NCBI GenBank assembly: GCA_023159155.1
Contig: JAJNNX010000001.1
Span: 3,410,001 to 3,474,000 of the forward strand
Direction of reading: 5' to 3'
Source: Ustulina deusta
Taxonomy: Eukaryota; Ascomycota; Sordariomycetes; Xylariales; Xylariaceae
DNA length: 64,000 nt
The position numbers were made by a program, and so were the translations under genes. Below, piece after piece: positions 32,291 through 44,518 of this stretch. How positions within the stretch are numbered: position 1 is the stretch's first letter; every line of letters starts with the position of its first letter. A model generated the notes under the pieces. The model did no database searches. It saw nothing but the letters and a program-made list of their open reading frames with translations, and was not told the DNA's origin.

Positions 32291-34787
32291 GTAGCCAAAG
32301 AGCGGGATTGTGGTGAGCAAATAGGGAAGCAAGAGCAAATACAAAGCTGAGGAGAGCGAGAAATATGCCGTTGTTGGTTGGAGTAGGCGAGTGTGGTGTG
32401 GTGGTGGGCGAACAAGGGTTACCTATGTGTGGTGTGTAGTGGAAGAGGGAGCTACCTATGACTGGTCCTGTCTGGTGACTGGTAAAATTATTTTTTTAAT
32501 CAAGGGCCAAAAAAAAAACTTGGGAGTTGGGGAAGAACAAAGATAGGTAGTTGATAGCACAAAAAATAAGACCAGATCAAGCATGGAAGCAGGAGAGGCG
32601 GGCAGTTGGAATTGAGTTGGTGGTAGGTACCTAGATAATCGTAGAGGGAGGTATAAAAGTACACAGTAGTAATGGGTTGTAGTAGGGAGGTTAAGTTGGA
32701 ACTAGCAAGTCTAAGTCAGTATACATGGGGAATGATGGGACGGGCTCTGGTGGATGTTGAAATGGGCTAGACTTACTTCCCCGTGCTTTGTGTGGCTCTA
32801 AAGATAGGTAGAGCGAGTTCTATCTACCTGGGAGTGTACTGATTGGAGACTACTTGCCTACATATGTACTTAGTAGAAAACCTACCGGGAAATATGGGGT
32901 ACAGCGAGGCCTGGCTGCATCCAACCAGTACCTAGAGACGGTATACCTCAGATGTAGTAAGTATGTAGGTACGCTACCTGCTGAAAGTATACTGGACCTA
33001 AAGCCCATGACCTTCTTCCCAGTTTCCCTTGACTTAGCACGCGGGCGGTTGGCCAAATGGTGTGTGTGATGGTGGAGCGGGTTCATCATGTGCAGTGGCT
33101 ATTCCTCGTGACTGAAAATTGTACTTGGAGTACTTTGTGACCGGAGGCTACCTGTCATCCAGGCAGTGGTTTTTATATTCTTCATTACCAATTATCCTGC
33201 ATTGGAAAATGATTGTATCATGGGTACGGGTTTCTGCATTCGCTATTCGTTTCAGTTTACCTGCCTAGGTTAGGTACCTAATTCTAGGTATATGAAAATC
33301 GGTAATTAAGGTAGAGGGATGGCGCTCCAGCATTGTAGAATCTTGAATTCGATAGCACATATGATCCCCAATGTTAGCTCGATAGAAAAAAGGATTAAAA
33401 AAAAAGCCCCGAACATCATACCTACCTACTTACCTATCATTGAAGAAGTCTCCTTGGCCAATTAGGGGTAGAGAGCCGCTTCCTAGCACTAATAGCCAGC
33501 ACAATGTTTTGATTGGCTGTTTCAATTATACCTATACAGAACACTACACTGCCTATATTAGCGAAACAGAGACAATGCGAAGGCCCGGAACCTTGCTTGA
33601 CGTGAAGGTGTAAAGTTACACTATACAGACTGTGTTGCTCAGGTGTCCAGTCGTATCAAAGACATGTACAGTATGGCCGGTCACAACTGGGAACTGATAA
33701 CAAGCCATGAGAGTCGGAACATGGTTACCAGAAGCAATAGGCCTTTTATCAATAGAACTTGTCAATTATACAGGTCCTGTCTAGTCAATGACCTCTTATC
33801 ATCATTTTCTCCTTAGTCCAGTTGTTTCCCCAAGAAGACAAATATTTCATGTTGGATCATGTTAGGATCAAAACATCCGAAGTTGCCCGTCTACTTGCAC
33901 ACCTTAGGCATAGATAGAATTGGAGTTTTAAGAAAACAAGTATGTGTTTCTAAAACTTATTTGAGTCAATTCTAATAACAAGGAAATAGACGTGATACAG
34001 AACAGGACTTTCTTTGTAGATCTACTACCACTCTATTTTGGATGGGTCAGAGAGCTAGTTGTCTTTTGTTTTCTTTATCTGTCTTTGTCTTTGAAACCTC
34101 TGCTGATACCTATCCGTATAGTGTGGTTTTCCTATCATGCTAATCTTATGCACTGTTAGTTGGTAGGTAGCAATCACCCCTCATTGACTTGCAGCTCGCC
34201 TCAGAGACAGGAGACAGTGTACAGTATGTATACAGTATACCGGTCCATCCGCCTTTGCAATCCTGCCGCATCCCCAGTGCTGTCCTCCCTTTTCGGACGC
34301 TCATCTCGGGTGTGCGAGGTGCTCTGCGCACTAAATATACTGTGCTATCAGGGGTGGTTTAGAGTAGGCACTCAAAGGTACCTACTACCTGCTCTACTGA
34401 TATTTAGGTCCACTGTAGCTTGTAGTTAATTTAGGTAGCAGTTTATACACCACACCTCCCTCTCCTATCTATACTACTAGACTCAAACAGTCGAGACTCC
34501 TTCCAATAGGTCAGGGTTGGGCTTCCTCTGCTGTGCTTCATTGGACCATGCGTAGAATTCATTGGAATCCGAACGCAACTTTCCCTATGCAATGCGACGC
34601 AACGAGAAACGTGGAAGCACTGGTTCTACATAGTCATGGTGCTTTGTTTTTTTTGGACTATAGGTTGAGACAGCTACCACTTGTTCATTCACAGTTGTGG
34701 TTCTGATTTCCTCACTGTTGGCCATCCTCAATTATACCAGATAGATTATGATATTGGACCTGATGGTCTGACGTGAACTTTTGGAGT

Positions 34788-34812
34788 GGCATGGCATGGC
34801 ATGGCATGGCAT
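34788..34812. repeat. GGCAT pentanucleotide repeat, five units
   Basis: Five perfect tandem GGCAT units lie in the middle of the gene desert. No gene is associated with them. Confidence 0.9.
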
Positions 34813-37800
34813 GTTTCAAGCCAAGAAATGATGCAAGCGTGGATGCTTAGTCGCCAGTACACTAAGTAGGTACGGTAGTACCCATGCAACACTACTTACA
34901 GGACCTACTATGTAGTACCGTAGGTATTTCCCTTACCATTGTGGCTGAGCGCTTCTAGTGGTAGGTCTAGGTAGGTGGTGTAGTGCACCTCAGGCTCGAC
35001 ATCGTACACTACACTAGTGCGCACTAGGCACTATCCTGGACCGTCGGGTTTGGTCACAAGGCTGTTGGCATCCATGCTGTGATTTACGGAGACAGTTCCG
35101 GTGATGTGCTTTGTGGCTGAACTAACAGTTCATTGCCCAGGACAGATACACTAGATCCGTGACCCAGGAGCTTACTGTCGCCTTTTAGTGTGGCTAACAC
35201 AAGTTCCGATTTCGTCGAAAAGGCGATAACCTCGTAGTAGTGTACACTACACCGAGGTAAGCCGAACCTGGTAGCATCACATATACGCTGATACTATAGG
35301 TACATGTACCTAGTATACATGTAGGTAACAGGCAGGGGGGTCAAATAGGTTTCATTTACCTATCCTTCTACCTACGACATGTACCATTCTGTCTAAGTGT
35401 ATACGAAACAGCAGTTCTAGTATAATAGGTATACATTGCCATTGGTGCAGAGACTGCATATGTGTATGTATCAACTCATCCAGTTTACGGCTGTGCTCAC
35501 TGGTAATGCAGTGTAGGTACGGGAGAGAGGGAGTTTCGATCATTAGTGTACACATGCCCCTCGAACCTCGAATGGTCATTTATTTTTAATTATTACTACT
35601 TACTGTGTCTCGGGATCTTCTCCTGACACGTGTATATATGGTAAAATGGGATGTGGACATAGGGAATATATGCTACGTGCTGTGAAGTAGTGCACACTCA
35701 CTACTATTGTAGGTGCTCATGACGAGAACTTATAAGCATATGGCAAGCGAAGGTCCTCTCCAGATCAAGTAACCTTTCTTTGGTACTACAAGTAGGTAGA
35801 ACAGGTAACGGCAGGAGAGTGATTTTTGTCTCATCTGCGGCAAGCGAGCGCTTCCGCTAGCTTCGATACCCAAAGTCATCAAAACATCCAACAACCAACA
35901 AGGGAAGACAAATCCCCTGTCGGCTACGAAACTTGCTGATCGAGATGTGAGCTGGGATCGGAAATCCACTGGTGCCTGGCTAGCACGTCTCTTCTCGCAA
36001 ATCTGCCGTAGTGCTTCGAGCGATCGACATATAAAATCGCCCCCTTGATGCAAGGAAATCTCCTTCGCGTTACGTGCATGAGGCCAGGATTCAAGGTTGG
36101 ATGGGGTTCTGGATGGGGGGATACTAATTGGTATACTAATTGATATACTAACTACACTCACACCGCCGCTAACTCAGCCATCACCGGATTCAACCAATCT
36201 AACGAGATGGAGGGTACGCAACCTCTATTTAGTGTCACTAGTTCGCCGGAATGCTTTATAACTGGGCACCCTCTATTCTCGGATCGCACGCCGTCTGCGG
36301 AGTACACAGGTAGGCAGGTAGCGTATAGATATACTACACATATGGTGATATCTCTTCAATTGGCTCATGTGATAGTTACTGCTGTAAGAAGTTTGAAACG
36401 AACCCGGGAGGATTTGGGGATTTCAAATTCGGTGTACAGCAAATATCTCTGTCGCGTCTCGATTCCAATTGTTCCTGACCCATAATAATCGAGAGTTCTG
36501 GACCCTGCCGAGTTATACCAGTAGCATCAGCTACATTGTGGGACTACACACCATCTTTTCTTGTCCGCTGCGTGTACCTCCTGTATATGTAGTGTACGGC
36601 ACACCAAGCTTAAAGAGTGTCCTTGGCTTTGCCTGGGATCACAGGTGGTTTTTTTTTTGGGTAGGAGACGAATAGGGTTGCCTGCCCCGGTCCTGAACCT
36701 TGGTGTACATACTAGGTATATCTTCACGGTTTTGTGAGTTCGTCGCCTATTCGCCAACGAGGGCGAACCCTAGAGGCTCGTCTGCTTGTCAAAGCATATG
36801 GAATGCCAGCGTCTCTTGTGGAGCTGCCAAACTTATCAATGAGGAATCCGTGCAAGTCGGCGTTTGGGTAGTTGCTACCCGATCGTAGTGCTACAAATCA
36901 TGGGGAGAAGGAATACAAATCTAGACGAATCACTAATACTATGGGCAACTCACTCGCTGACCAACTCGTCTCACCGAGGACTTTTACTTCGGTACGTAGT
37001 ACACATACGTAGTAAGAAAGCCGTCAATTATTGACCACCTAGTTCGGCCAAATGTTGCCTGATACTATAACTTAATGCCTAACAATAATCACCAAGATAA
37101 CTTGTATCTAGGACGCCGGGTTTGGAGGTTGTCCGAAGACATTAATAGGTAGTTATTCTGCTCATTTGTCAAATTGGCAGGCACCTAATTTAGGGCTGAG
37201 GCTGGCGGTCCTCGCCATAAGCCTTTAAGTGATCAGCGTATGATCTACCCTTCGAGTGAGTGGACAAGCCCGTAGAGGCAGGATTCCCAGCCCACCATAT
37301 CTCACTTATGGGTTGATGGGAGCAAGATGATATTCGATGGAGCTGGCAGTTTCTTTTGGCCCTGAAAAGTCAATTCCACATAACGGCCTCTTATCGGGGT
37401 ACAACCTACACCCTAGATTTCTGCATTGACCCGGCGTCTCGTGTGTCTCCGTGTGCGCGGTATCTGACCACCATCGAGGCCAGCTTTGGTGGCTGACATG
37501 ATCACACACCAGCCACGCCCCAAGTACCTACTCCCGACTGTCCGGGTGTTGGGAGCAGGATCTCGAGAAGAAAACAAGAATGAGCCGCAGTTCGACCACT
37601 CATGTTTAATGCAGGTACAAGTACTACCCTGCGCAGTATCATCAGTCCAGTCTGACTGATCATATCCAGCCAGGTCTGTATTAGAAACGATGCGTAGAAT
37701 AAGAAAAAATTTTTTACACGAAATTTGGTATTGTTGTTCAGGATATTCAGAACACTTCCCTGACACACAGTGATACCAGGGGAAGGATCCACGTCCATCT

Positions 37801-39688
37801 CTGTCAGGTGCGTGAACGGTTTCTAGGAGATAGCCTCACAGGAGGCTCCCATACAGTACCTCCGGAAGGTAAAAAAACAAAAAACACTTACCGTAGAATG
37901 GTAAGTCTTGGTCCACAACATAAGCTGATTCCATTCAGGAACCCGGACCTGAAAGATATCGCTGACATTCGGCGCAACTACCTACAGCGGGCTACTGAGT
38001 GCGTTCTGTAGCGTGGTACCTTCAATCGTCTTTGCTATTCTCTTCACTCTTTGAAACGAGGATGTCGGTTCGGGAACACCCCGAAGCACCCGTCTCTACA
38101 TGGGGCCAGTGGGCCTTCACCGCCCCTCTATGACGTTGACGTTGACCTTGATCCTCACGACGACAAAGCTTCCAAGGCATTCTCTCCTTAGCTAGTGAAT
38201 TCATCGTCATTGGAGTCCAAAAATTTTTTTTTCTGAAATACCCTGTTTATGTCCAAAATAGAAACGTGTCATGATGTCGAGAGTTCTTCCCACAAACCGT
38301 AATCCTGTAATAGCCCGGCAATCACCCATGAGGTCCGGTGCACAGACAAATAGTTGTTGCTCGTACTGTGCACGACGCCTGAGTATACCTGCACTACCTA
38401 CTTCAGTGCCTCGGAATATAGTTATCGTGACACCTTTCTCTAGACCAGACCGAGGAAACTTGCCAGGCATCTATAAATAGTCGGCTTCTGTGACAGAATC
38501 GTGAGATTCAGGTTTCGGCAGTAATTAGCTCCAATGCCTATCTTACTGGTGACTCATCCAGATTATCTAGTCTGTGTTACAAACGATTCCTCGCTGCCTA
38601 AGATAGCTGCTTGACTCGACAGTGTGGAAGCGGCCTCCATATTGTCAGATATTGTGGCCTAGATAGAAGCCCAGCTGAAGCTGACACAATACTGGGCACA
38701 ATGATGTGGACCCTCACCGCACACCACGCGGCCTAGGCATCATCTTAGTGAGAGGCATCTAGTTTGCGTAATATTTTCCTCCTGTGGCTCGGTTCCAAGG
38801 AGGCAAGCATCTATTTCGGCCCCTGCCCTTCTCGCGCTTCTCGCCCTGCACACGAGGCTGCGGCCGTGTCCAAATCCCTCGCCCTTCCTCTCAAACTGCG
38901 TCGCAACGAAGAGGAAGTGCAGTCGAAATTAACTACGACCATGGGATATATTTCTTGTGTTAGATGAGCTGGTGTATATGTTGATATGTGTAGAAAATTA
39001 ACGGTATACGAAGCTGGTTGAGCTATGATCGAGGCAAGGGTGTTGTATTGTATGCCGCATTCTAAAGACCAACCAATCTTAAGCCAATAGCGCTTTCGTA
39101 CGCGTCACCGACAACAAAGGACCAGTGTATTCCGCCATGTTCGTCTTAACCTAAAAATATCGTCTCTAAGATAAAGGATAGAGTTCGCTACATCTGGATG
39201 ATATCCATCCCCTGAATACCAGCGTTAGCAACAGAGTCGCCAACGCCTCTGTGATACGAGCTAACGGTTAGTGTATATCTAGAAGAGTCAAAGCCAAAAG
39301 GATGAAGATACCAACATCAAAATTTCCTAGACTGTGTATACGAACGGGTGATATCTCAGACACTAGATAGGTCCGCAAGGCAGCAAAAGAAGAAACAGTG
39401 ACGTGGGTTAAATTTTTAAGTTCATCCCCCCCCAAGCACACACCATTTTTCTTGGGTAGGTCCCGTCGTGTTGCGCATAATAAATAGGCACCTATCCCGT
39501 AGTGTAACAATATTCTAGACCAATTACCTGTACGTATTCGACTTTCACACTTTCTGCCGCAATAACCCAGCACATATCCCCCAAAATCATACATAGGTAC
39601 AACACGCCCGCCTTATTTAGACCACGGCGAAGCCAAAAAGGACGCGGGAAAAGTGATTGATCGTAAAAGAAAAAAGACGAAGGACAAG

Positions 39689-40435
39689 ATGGGCGACGCA
39701 TACTTGCGAACGGGCCGCGGGGGCGCAGGCAATTTCTATTCGCAGAAGGACGTCGAGGCTGTCGCGACGAAGGACGGGACCGAGGTTCGTTCGTTCGGTC
39801 ATCTCATCTCATTCATTGATTCCCTCTCGTCTCGCGCACTACATGTACCGTTTCTGTTCAAGATTCACTCCATTAGGCCTTTTCGACACACCTCCAATCC
39901 AAAGCCGAGAGATGCTCTTCTCCATTCATACACACACACACATATATGCTCTACACCAACCAAGACAACCAACTAACCTTATGCATAGGACCTAGAAGCG
40001 CAGAAGCTCCCAGCCCACCAAGACACGGCCGGCACATCGCCTCGCACCACCCCGCCCGCCAGCGTAGCAACAGGAGCGTACGCGCGTTCGGGGCGCGGCG
40101 GCGCAGGGAACTTCGTGGTGCCTTCATCTGCTCTCCCCAGCACCACTTCTTCCCCTCCTTCCTCTCCCCCACCTTCCAAGTCCGCCCAGCCGCCACCCGG
40201 CCCCAGTAGTTCGAGATACTCGGGGCGCGGCGGCGCAGGCAACTGGGCAGCGGCCGACGGCGAGAGCGAGGGGGCGCGACGCGCCAAGGACGACCAGGAC
40301 CAGAGGCGCAAGGCGGCCCTCGATGCCGGCATAGTCCAGGAGATCCGCGCCAGTCTGCCGCAGCCGCCGCGCACGTATCATCTGCACGAGCCCGGGCGCG
40401 GTCGACGGCCCGAGGACGATCTGGTGGATGCGTAG
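39689..40435 (+). CDS. GRGGAGN-repeat protein (DUF3602, Par32-like)
   Basis: Two exons (39689-39784 and 39989-40435) encode 180 residues. The motif S/T-GRGGAGN-F/W occurs three times: residues 8-16 (TGRGGAGNF), about 62-70 (SGRGGAGNF) and about 117-125 (SGRGGAGNW). This repeat defines the fungal DUF3602 family, which includes yeast Par32, a protein phosphorylated after rapamycin treatment that regulates ammonium transporters. The spacers are Pro/Ser-rich and the C-terminus is charged. The 204-nt intron has a clear CTAAC branch site and an ATGCATAG acceptor. The exon is very GC-rich and also open on the opposite strand, which is a shadow. Confidence 0.88.
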
Positions 40436-41108
40436 GGCCGTGCACGCCGCGGGGGGGGATGATGGGGGGTTGTTAATATTTGTATTCTAGCCTTTCCGAT
40501 GGGGCTTGCTGCAGTAATGAATCAGATGGCAAGAGTAAGTAAGTAAGCAAGCAAGTCAGTCGGGCCAGGCGGGCTGAATAAACGGCGTTCTGTGCGGTTT
40601 AGAAATTCATGTCCGATATAACATGGTCGTTACTAGTTTTCCTTGGAGAAGAGGGTCACGGAAGATCTCACTCGTTAGTGTACGCCAGGTTTTCTCCAAG
40701 GGAAATTTCTCCCGGGCAGCAAAAGATATGTACGATAGGATGAAGGAAGTTGTGCCAAATGGAGAGCCAAACTTGATAGGAAATGTCTCGAGGAGTAGTC
40801 ATCTTAGAATGTGTATTGCCATTATCTGGACACAGTAGTATCAAGTAGTTTACGCAGCTCCAGAATTGATAGACATGGTCTTAGAGCTGAGGCGGAACAC
40901 TAGCATAATGGTGAAAGGCCACTACACAAGATCATCCTCACTTCATTTCCCAAGATGTCATGTAGTCGGGTTAGAAAGGTATGCTTTTCTTTCCATAACT
41001 GTTTATCACCCCAAACGCCATGACATGCCGCAATTAAACACATAAGAACGCCGTGATATCTTGCCCGATTCCGAAGAAGTCCAATGAACAGCCATGACAA
41101 CTGCGGGC
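40436..41108. other. Convergent 3' flanks of the DUF3602 gene and RLP24
   Basis: Both neighbouring genes end here, so two 3' UTRs are expected. Short AAGT/AAGC tandem words occur near 40534-40560. No gene was recognised. Confidence 0.5.
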
Positions 41109-42906
41109 TTAGTCCGAGTCCATATCCATACCATTGTCTCCTTCTCCCACAAACTCGACTCCACCATCGACCCGCAGTCTCTGGCGCTGCTTCTCTTTGC
41201 CATGCACCTTGGCCTTCTCCGTAGGGAGTGTCTCTTCCAGTTGGTCGATCTGTTCGGGATCCATGCCCTGCTCCAGTAGACGTCTCCGCTCGCTTCCACG
41301 CATCCGAGGGAGGAGGTGGCTGTGAGTCTCCACAAGCTTCTTGTCGAGAGTGAGTTCGCGGGCACGCTTGCCCGCCATCCTTCGCTTGTAGTGAGCACGC
41401 TCTCGTTTTTGTCTTCAAATCGAGTCAGTAATTGCAGTATATGAGGATAGCTCCCTTGGGTTGGGGATGTGCATGTGTAACCCAGAGGAAAAGACTCCTA
41501 TTTAGAGAGTTTTTGTCCCAGAGTATACCAAAATGGGGGATATGATGTTGAAAAGCTCTTACCTGATCTCTTGTATGCGTGTCATCGCTTGCATAGTCTT
41601 CTCCCAAAGCGTCCTGTCGTAGCGTATAGGGACGTTTCGTCGTTGGGCGAATTGGAGGGTAGAATCCACTAAAGTCACAATTATTAGCAGCTTTATCGTC
41701 AAAAGGTTCTGTCGCCATAAAAGGGGAGAAAGCAATAAGTCAAGAGATATGGAGGACTCCAGGATGAAGACCACATACCTGTCATCTCCTTGCCGGCAGC
41801 CTTTCTATAGGCCTTCGTCCAGCCCAATTTTCTGGGGTTTCTCTTCATTTTGAAGTTCTTGTGGCATTTTGACCTATACTCCATGTTAGTAGGTACTTCT
41901 CCAAGCATCAACTCAAAACTGGTGTTTCTTCAAAGGAAAGCAAAAGAGACAAGTCCCTATTGGGCTAGTGGTGGGTGAAAGGGCCGCATTGCTCAAGCTC
42001 GAGATGCAACCTGTGAACTTTCACATAACGGATTGTCGAAGCACATTCTTTTCCGTTGTTCTTCCACACCAAGCTTGAATATTCGACCGCTTGTCTGTCG
42101 GAATGAGACGCAACGGATGCAAGATCCAGGCTGTCTCAATCCTAGGCTCCCATTGACAGATCGTACAATAACAGAAATGTGCTTCAGCAGTTCCAAAGAC
42201 TCAAATTATGCACCGGAGCCTGACGCAAGCCCTTTGACATTCCAAACGCGAGCGCTCACACTGGCCGTCCCACCGGGAAAATCTCCGAGTATCATAAAGA
42301 AGGTCAAGTCGTGAGAACGAAAATACTATCGTACCTGCAGAACCGAAATGCCTTTCCATCGTTTCTCACAAACTGTATACCCTTCCCTGTATATCGAAAG
42401 TCAACGACTGATCTCAACTCCCATATGTCTTGGCACCTAGGGATACGCGCAGTTTTCAAGCCAAGATACTCGCCCGAAAACAAGTTCATTGCTCTAAGAA
42501 ATGGCGGATTAGAACTAAGATAGCTCGTACCTGGATATGCGGGCCGAGAGCAGAAGTAGCACGTTTCTACCCTGTGTTGAAGAAGTTAAGTCAGCATCCG
42601 GAATGTCGGTAATGAAAGCGGGAACTCGAACGATCGAGAGGCAATTGGACAATGCTCCGCTAGGTTCGTGATCGAAGCGGTGACCCGATATTATTCGATT
42701 CGACGGCCTCGACTATTTGCGCAATCGTGACATCCACTACCACTTGAAGTATAGCTGTTGTCTCGTTGTGTAGACCGAGGTGCTCTCGTGCTCATTCATG
42801 CTTGTGCTTGTGCTGGTGCACAACAATACTCGGCGCGGCAACTCGCTTCGCAAGGATCGCAGGGCGTATATGGCTGATAGGAGAATAATTCGACTACCTA
42901 CCTCAT
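41109..42906 (-). CDS. rlp24: Ribosome biogenesis protein RLP24
   Basis: Six coding exons are inferred: 42902-42906, 42531-42571, 42335-42386, 41779-41873, 41563-41668 and 41109-41412, all in matching phase, giving 200 residues. The product reads [63 protein letters not shown], the L24e zinc-ribbon fold with its CxxC pairs. This is followed by [52 protein letters not shown], the RLP24-specific extension. Rlp24 occupies the L24 site on pre-60S particles and recruits the AAA ATPase Afg2/Drg1, then is exchanged for L24 in the cytoplasm. The first exon supplies only ATG plus two bases, separated from exon 2 by a 330-nt intron; early introns of this kind are common in ribosomal-protein-like genes. 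It diverges from TIM14. Confidence 0.93.
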
Positions 42907-43324
42907 ATTGACAGTATAGGCTCTCTGCCTTGAGGGTCTCGGTCGTGCTGGTCAGGAATCGTGTTTTTTAGCCCAAGTAGAACTTGAGTGTGTTGGTTGT
43001 AGTTCTGCAAAAGTCCTGGGTGGGGTGAAGCTGCTGCATCCAAAATTTCCATTCGGTCCTTAGACTAGCTTATCGATATAGTCCCTGCAGTAGGTACAGC
43101 AGCAGGTATTGGAAAGCCGTTATGCCTAGATAAGATAAGCTTGAAAATGAAGTGGGGCTTCCCCATCCAAACTCCAAACTGCGCATCGAAAATTGTCCCA
43201 GGATCCAACCGAAGAAGAATAAATAGCTACTACCCCCATCAACTCAATGGATTAGCCCGCTCGAACACTGTCGCAGACGGCCCGACGAACAGCAGAAACA
43301 ACCCCGAAATAAAACAGAACAAAC

Positions 43325-43740
43325 ATGGCTTCTATACTCGCAATCGGTGGCGGCGCGGCCGTCGCAGCATTCCTAGGACGCGCAGGCTTCGTAGCATGGC
43401 GGCGCTCGCGTGGCGGCGTCAGCGCAATGGGCAAGACCTTCTACAAGGGCGGGTTCGAGCCGCGGATGACGAAGAAAGAAGCCTCTCTGATATTATGTCT
43501 CAAGTATGCCCTCATTTTCCTCGTTCTCTACTCTTCTAGCGGGCTTCGAGAAGCAGCCAAAAATTCGGTGGGATAACATCCGCTAATAGATGCTATAGCG
43601 AGGGTGCCATCACGAAGGACAAGATCCGCAAAGCTCACAGAAATCTAATGCTGCTAAACCACCCGGATCGAGGCGGAAGCCCCTACCTTGCGACCAAGGT
43701 CAATGAAGCTAAAGAATTACTTGAGAAGAACGCCAGCTAG
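43325..43740 (+). CDS. pam18: Mitochondrial import inner membrane translocase subunit TIM14 (PAM18)
   Basis: Two exons (43325-43503 and 43599-43740) encode 106 residues. A short N-terminal membrane segment ([22 protein letters not shown]) is followed by [65 protein letters not shown], the J domain with the HPD motif at residues 81-83. Tim14 stimulates the ATPase of mitochondrial Hsp70 in the import motor at the inner membrane. The intron falls inside LCLNEG and splices to the conserved sequence exactly. Length matches the family. RLP24 starts 418 bases upstream on the other strand. Confidence 0.96.
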
Positions 43741-44518
43741 TCGGAGGAACGGGTTATCGCTAAGCTATTTGGGGGAACCACTTATAGTCGCCGCTACAAG
43801 TGCAATGACCCGTTGATGAAAGGGGCGTCCAAAGAAGATCGGAGGTCCTATATCAACATCTGTACAGTATCAGAGCATTTCACGGAGCGATGGCGTTTCG
43901 ACAGGGTCACGGATGAGTTTACGCAACGAATTTTGGTCGAGGTGACATGTTCTTTCTTCGCTGTATAACTTTTTGGTGTGCAAATACATTCAACTCTATG
44001 TAAGGATGGCTCACCTCACCTATACTGTGAACTTGACGTTTACAATCTGGGCTATTGTCAATATCTAGTGCAAGCAGGTCTAGGCAACTTGGCAACACGA
44101 GTACGACGGAGTTCAAATCGAGTATCGATGATGCCCCACGAGCACACGCCAGTCTTGCGATCCTCATGGCCGCCTCTCATTTCTTTGCTTTCCCAAATGA
44201 GCACCAGGAATTCTCTAGGTTAATACTAGAAGCGTATTTGACAGTGAAACAACCCGACCAGTCAAGAACAAACGCTGGCCGCCCCTCACCATCGCACCTC
44301 CTGGGGTCCATCTATATATAACATATTAGCAGGTATTCAAAATATCGCCTCGGAAGTTCCAGACTCTACCCTTTGATTGGGGTGCGTGTGCTTTCTCGGC
44401 AGGTGACGTGGATCTCCTCGCGCACCCGCCGTCATCCATCTCTCCATCCGTCCATTCATCAGTGCTGGGACCATGAGTCAGCGTTCACAGCAAACTTACG
44501 GCGACTTATCCTCCGTAC
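43741..44518. other. Convergent 3' flanks of TIM14 and the Gfd2-like gene
   Basis: Both genes end in this interval. No coding frame with support was seen, although the minus strand just after the Gfd2-like stop carries a perfect 5' splice-site word (see findings). Confidence 0.5.

Larger units (their letters stand above)
32221..39688. other. 7.5 kb gene-poor region
   Basis: No gene could be supported on either strand. The sequence is rich in short TACCTA/TAGGTA words (for example 32620-32650, 32950-33000, 34850-35000, 35270-35360) and contains a (TC)7 run at 32277-32290 and a GGCAT repeat at 34788-34812. Frames of 60-145 codons exist (35730-36161 minus is longest), but none has a domain I recognise. 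There is no LTR pair, transposase or tRNA. The left end is the promoter side of the C2H2 gene and the right end the promoter side of the DUF3602 gene. Confidence 0.55.

Noticed and set aside
38207..38470. 87-codon minus-strand frame in the gene desert
   Set aside because: It looks protein-like in places but has no recognisable domain and no neighbouring exon that would extend it.
39951..40445. 164-codon minus-strand frame
   Set aside because: It is antisense to the GC-rich second exon of the GRGGAGN gene and has no domain.
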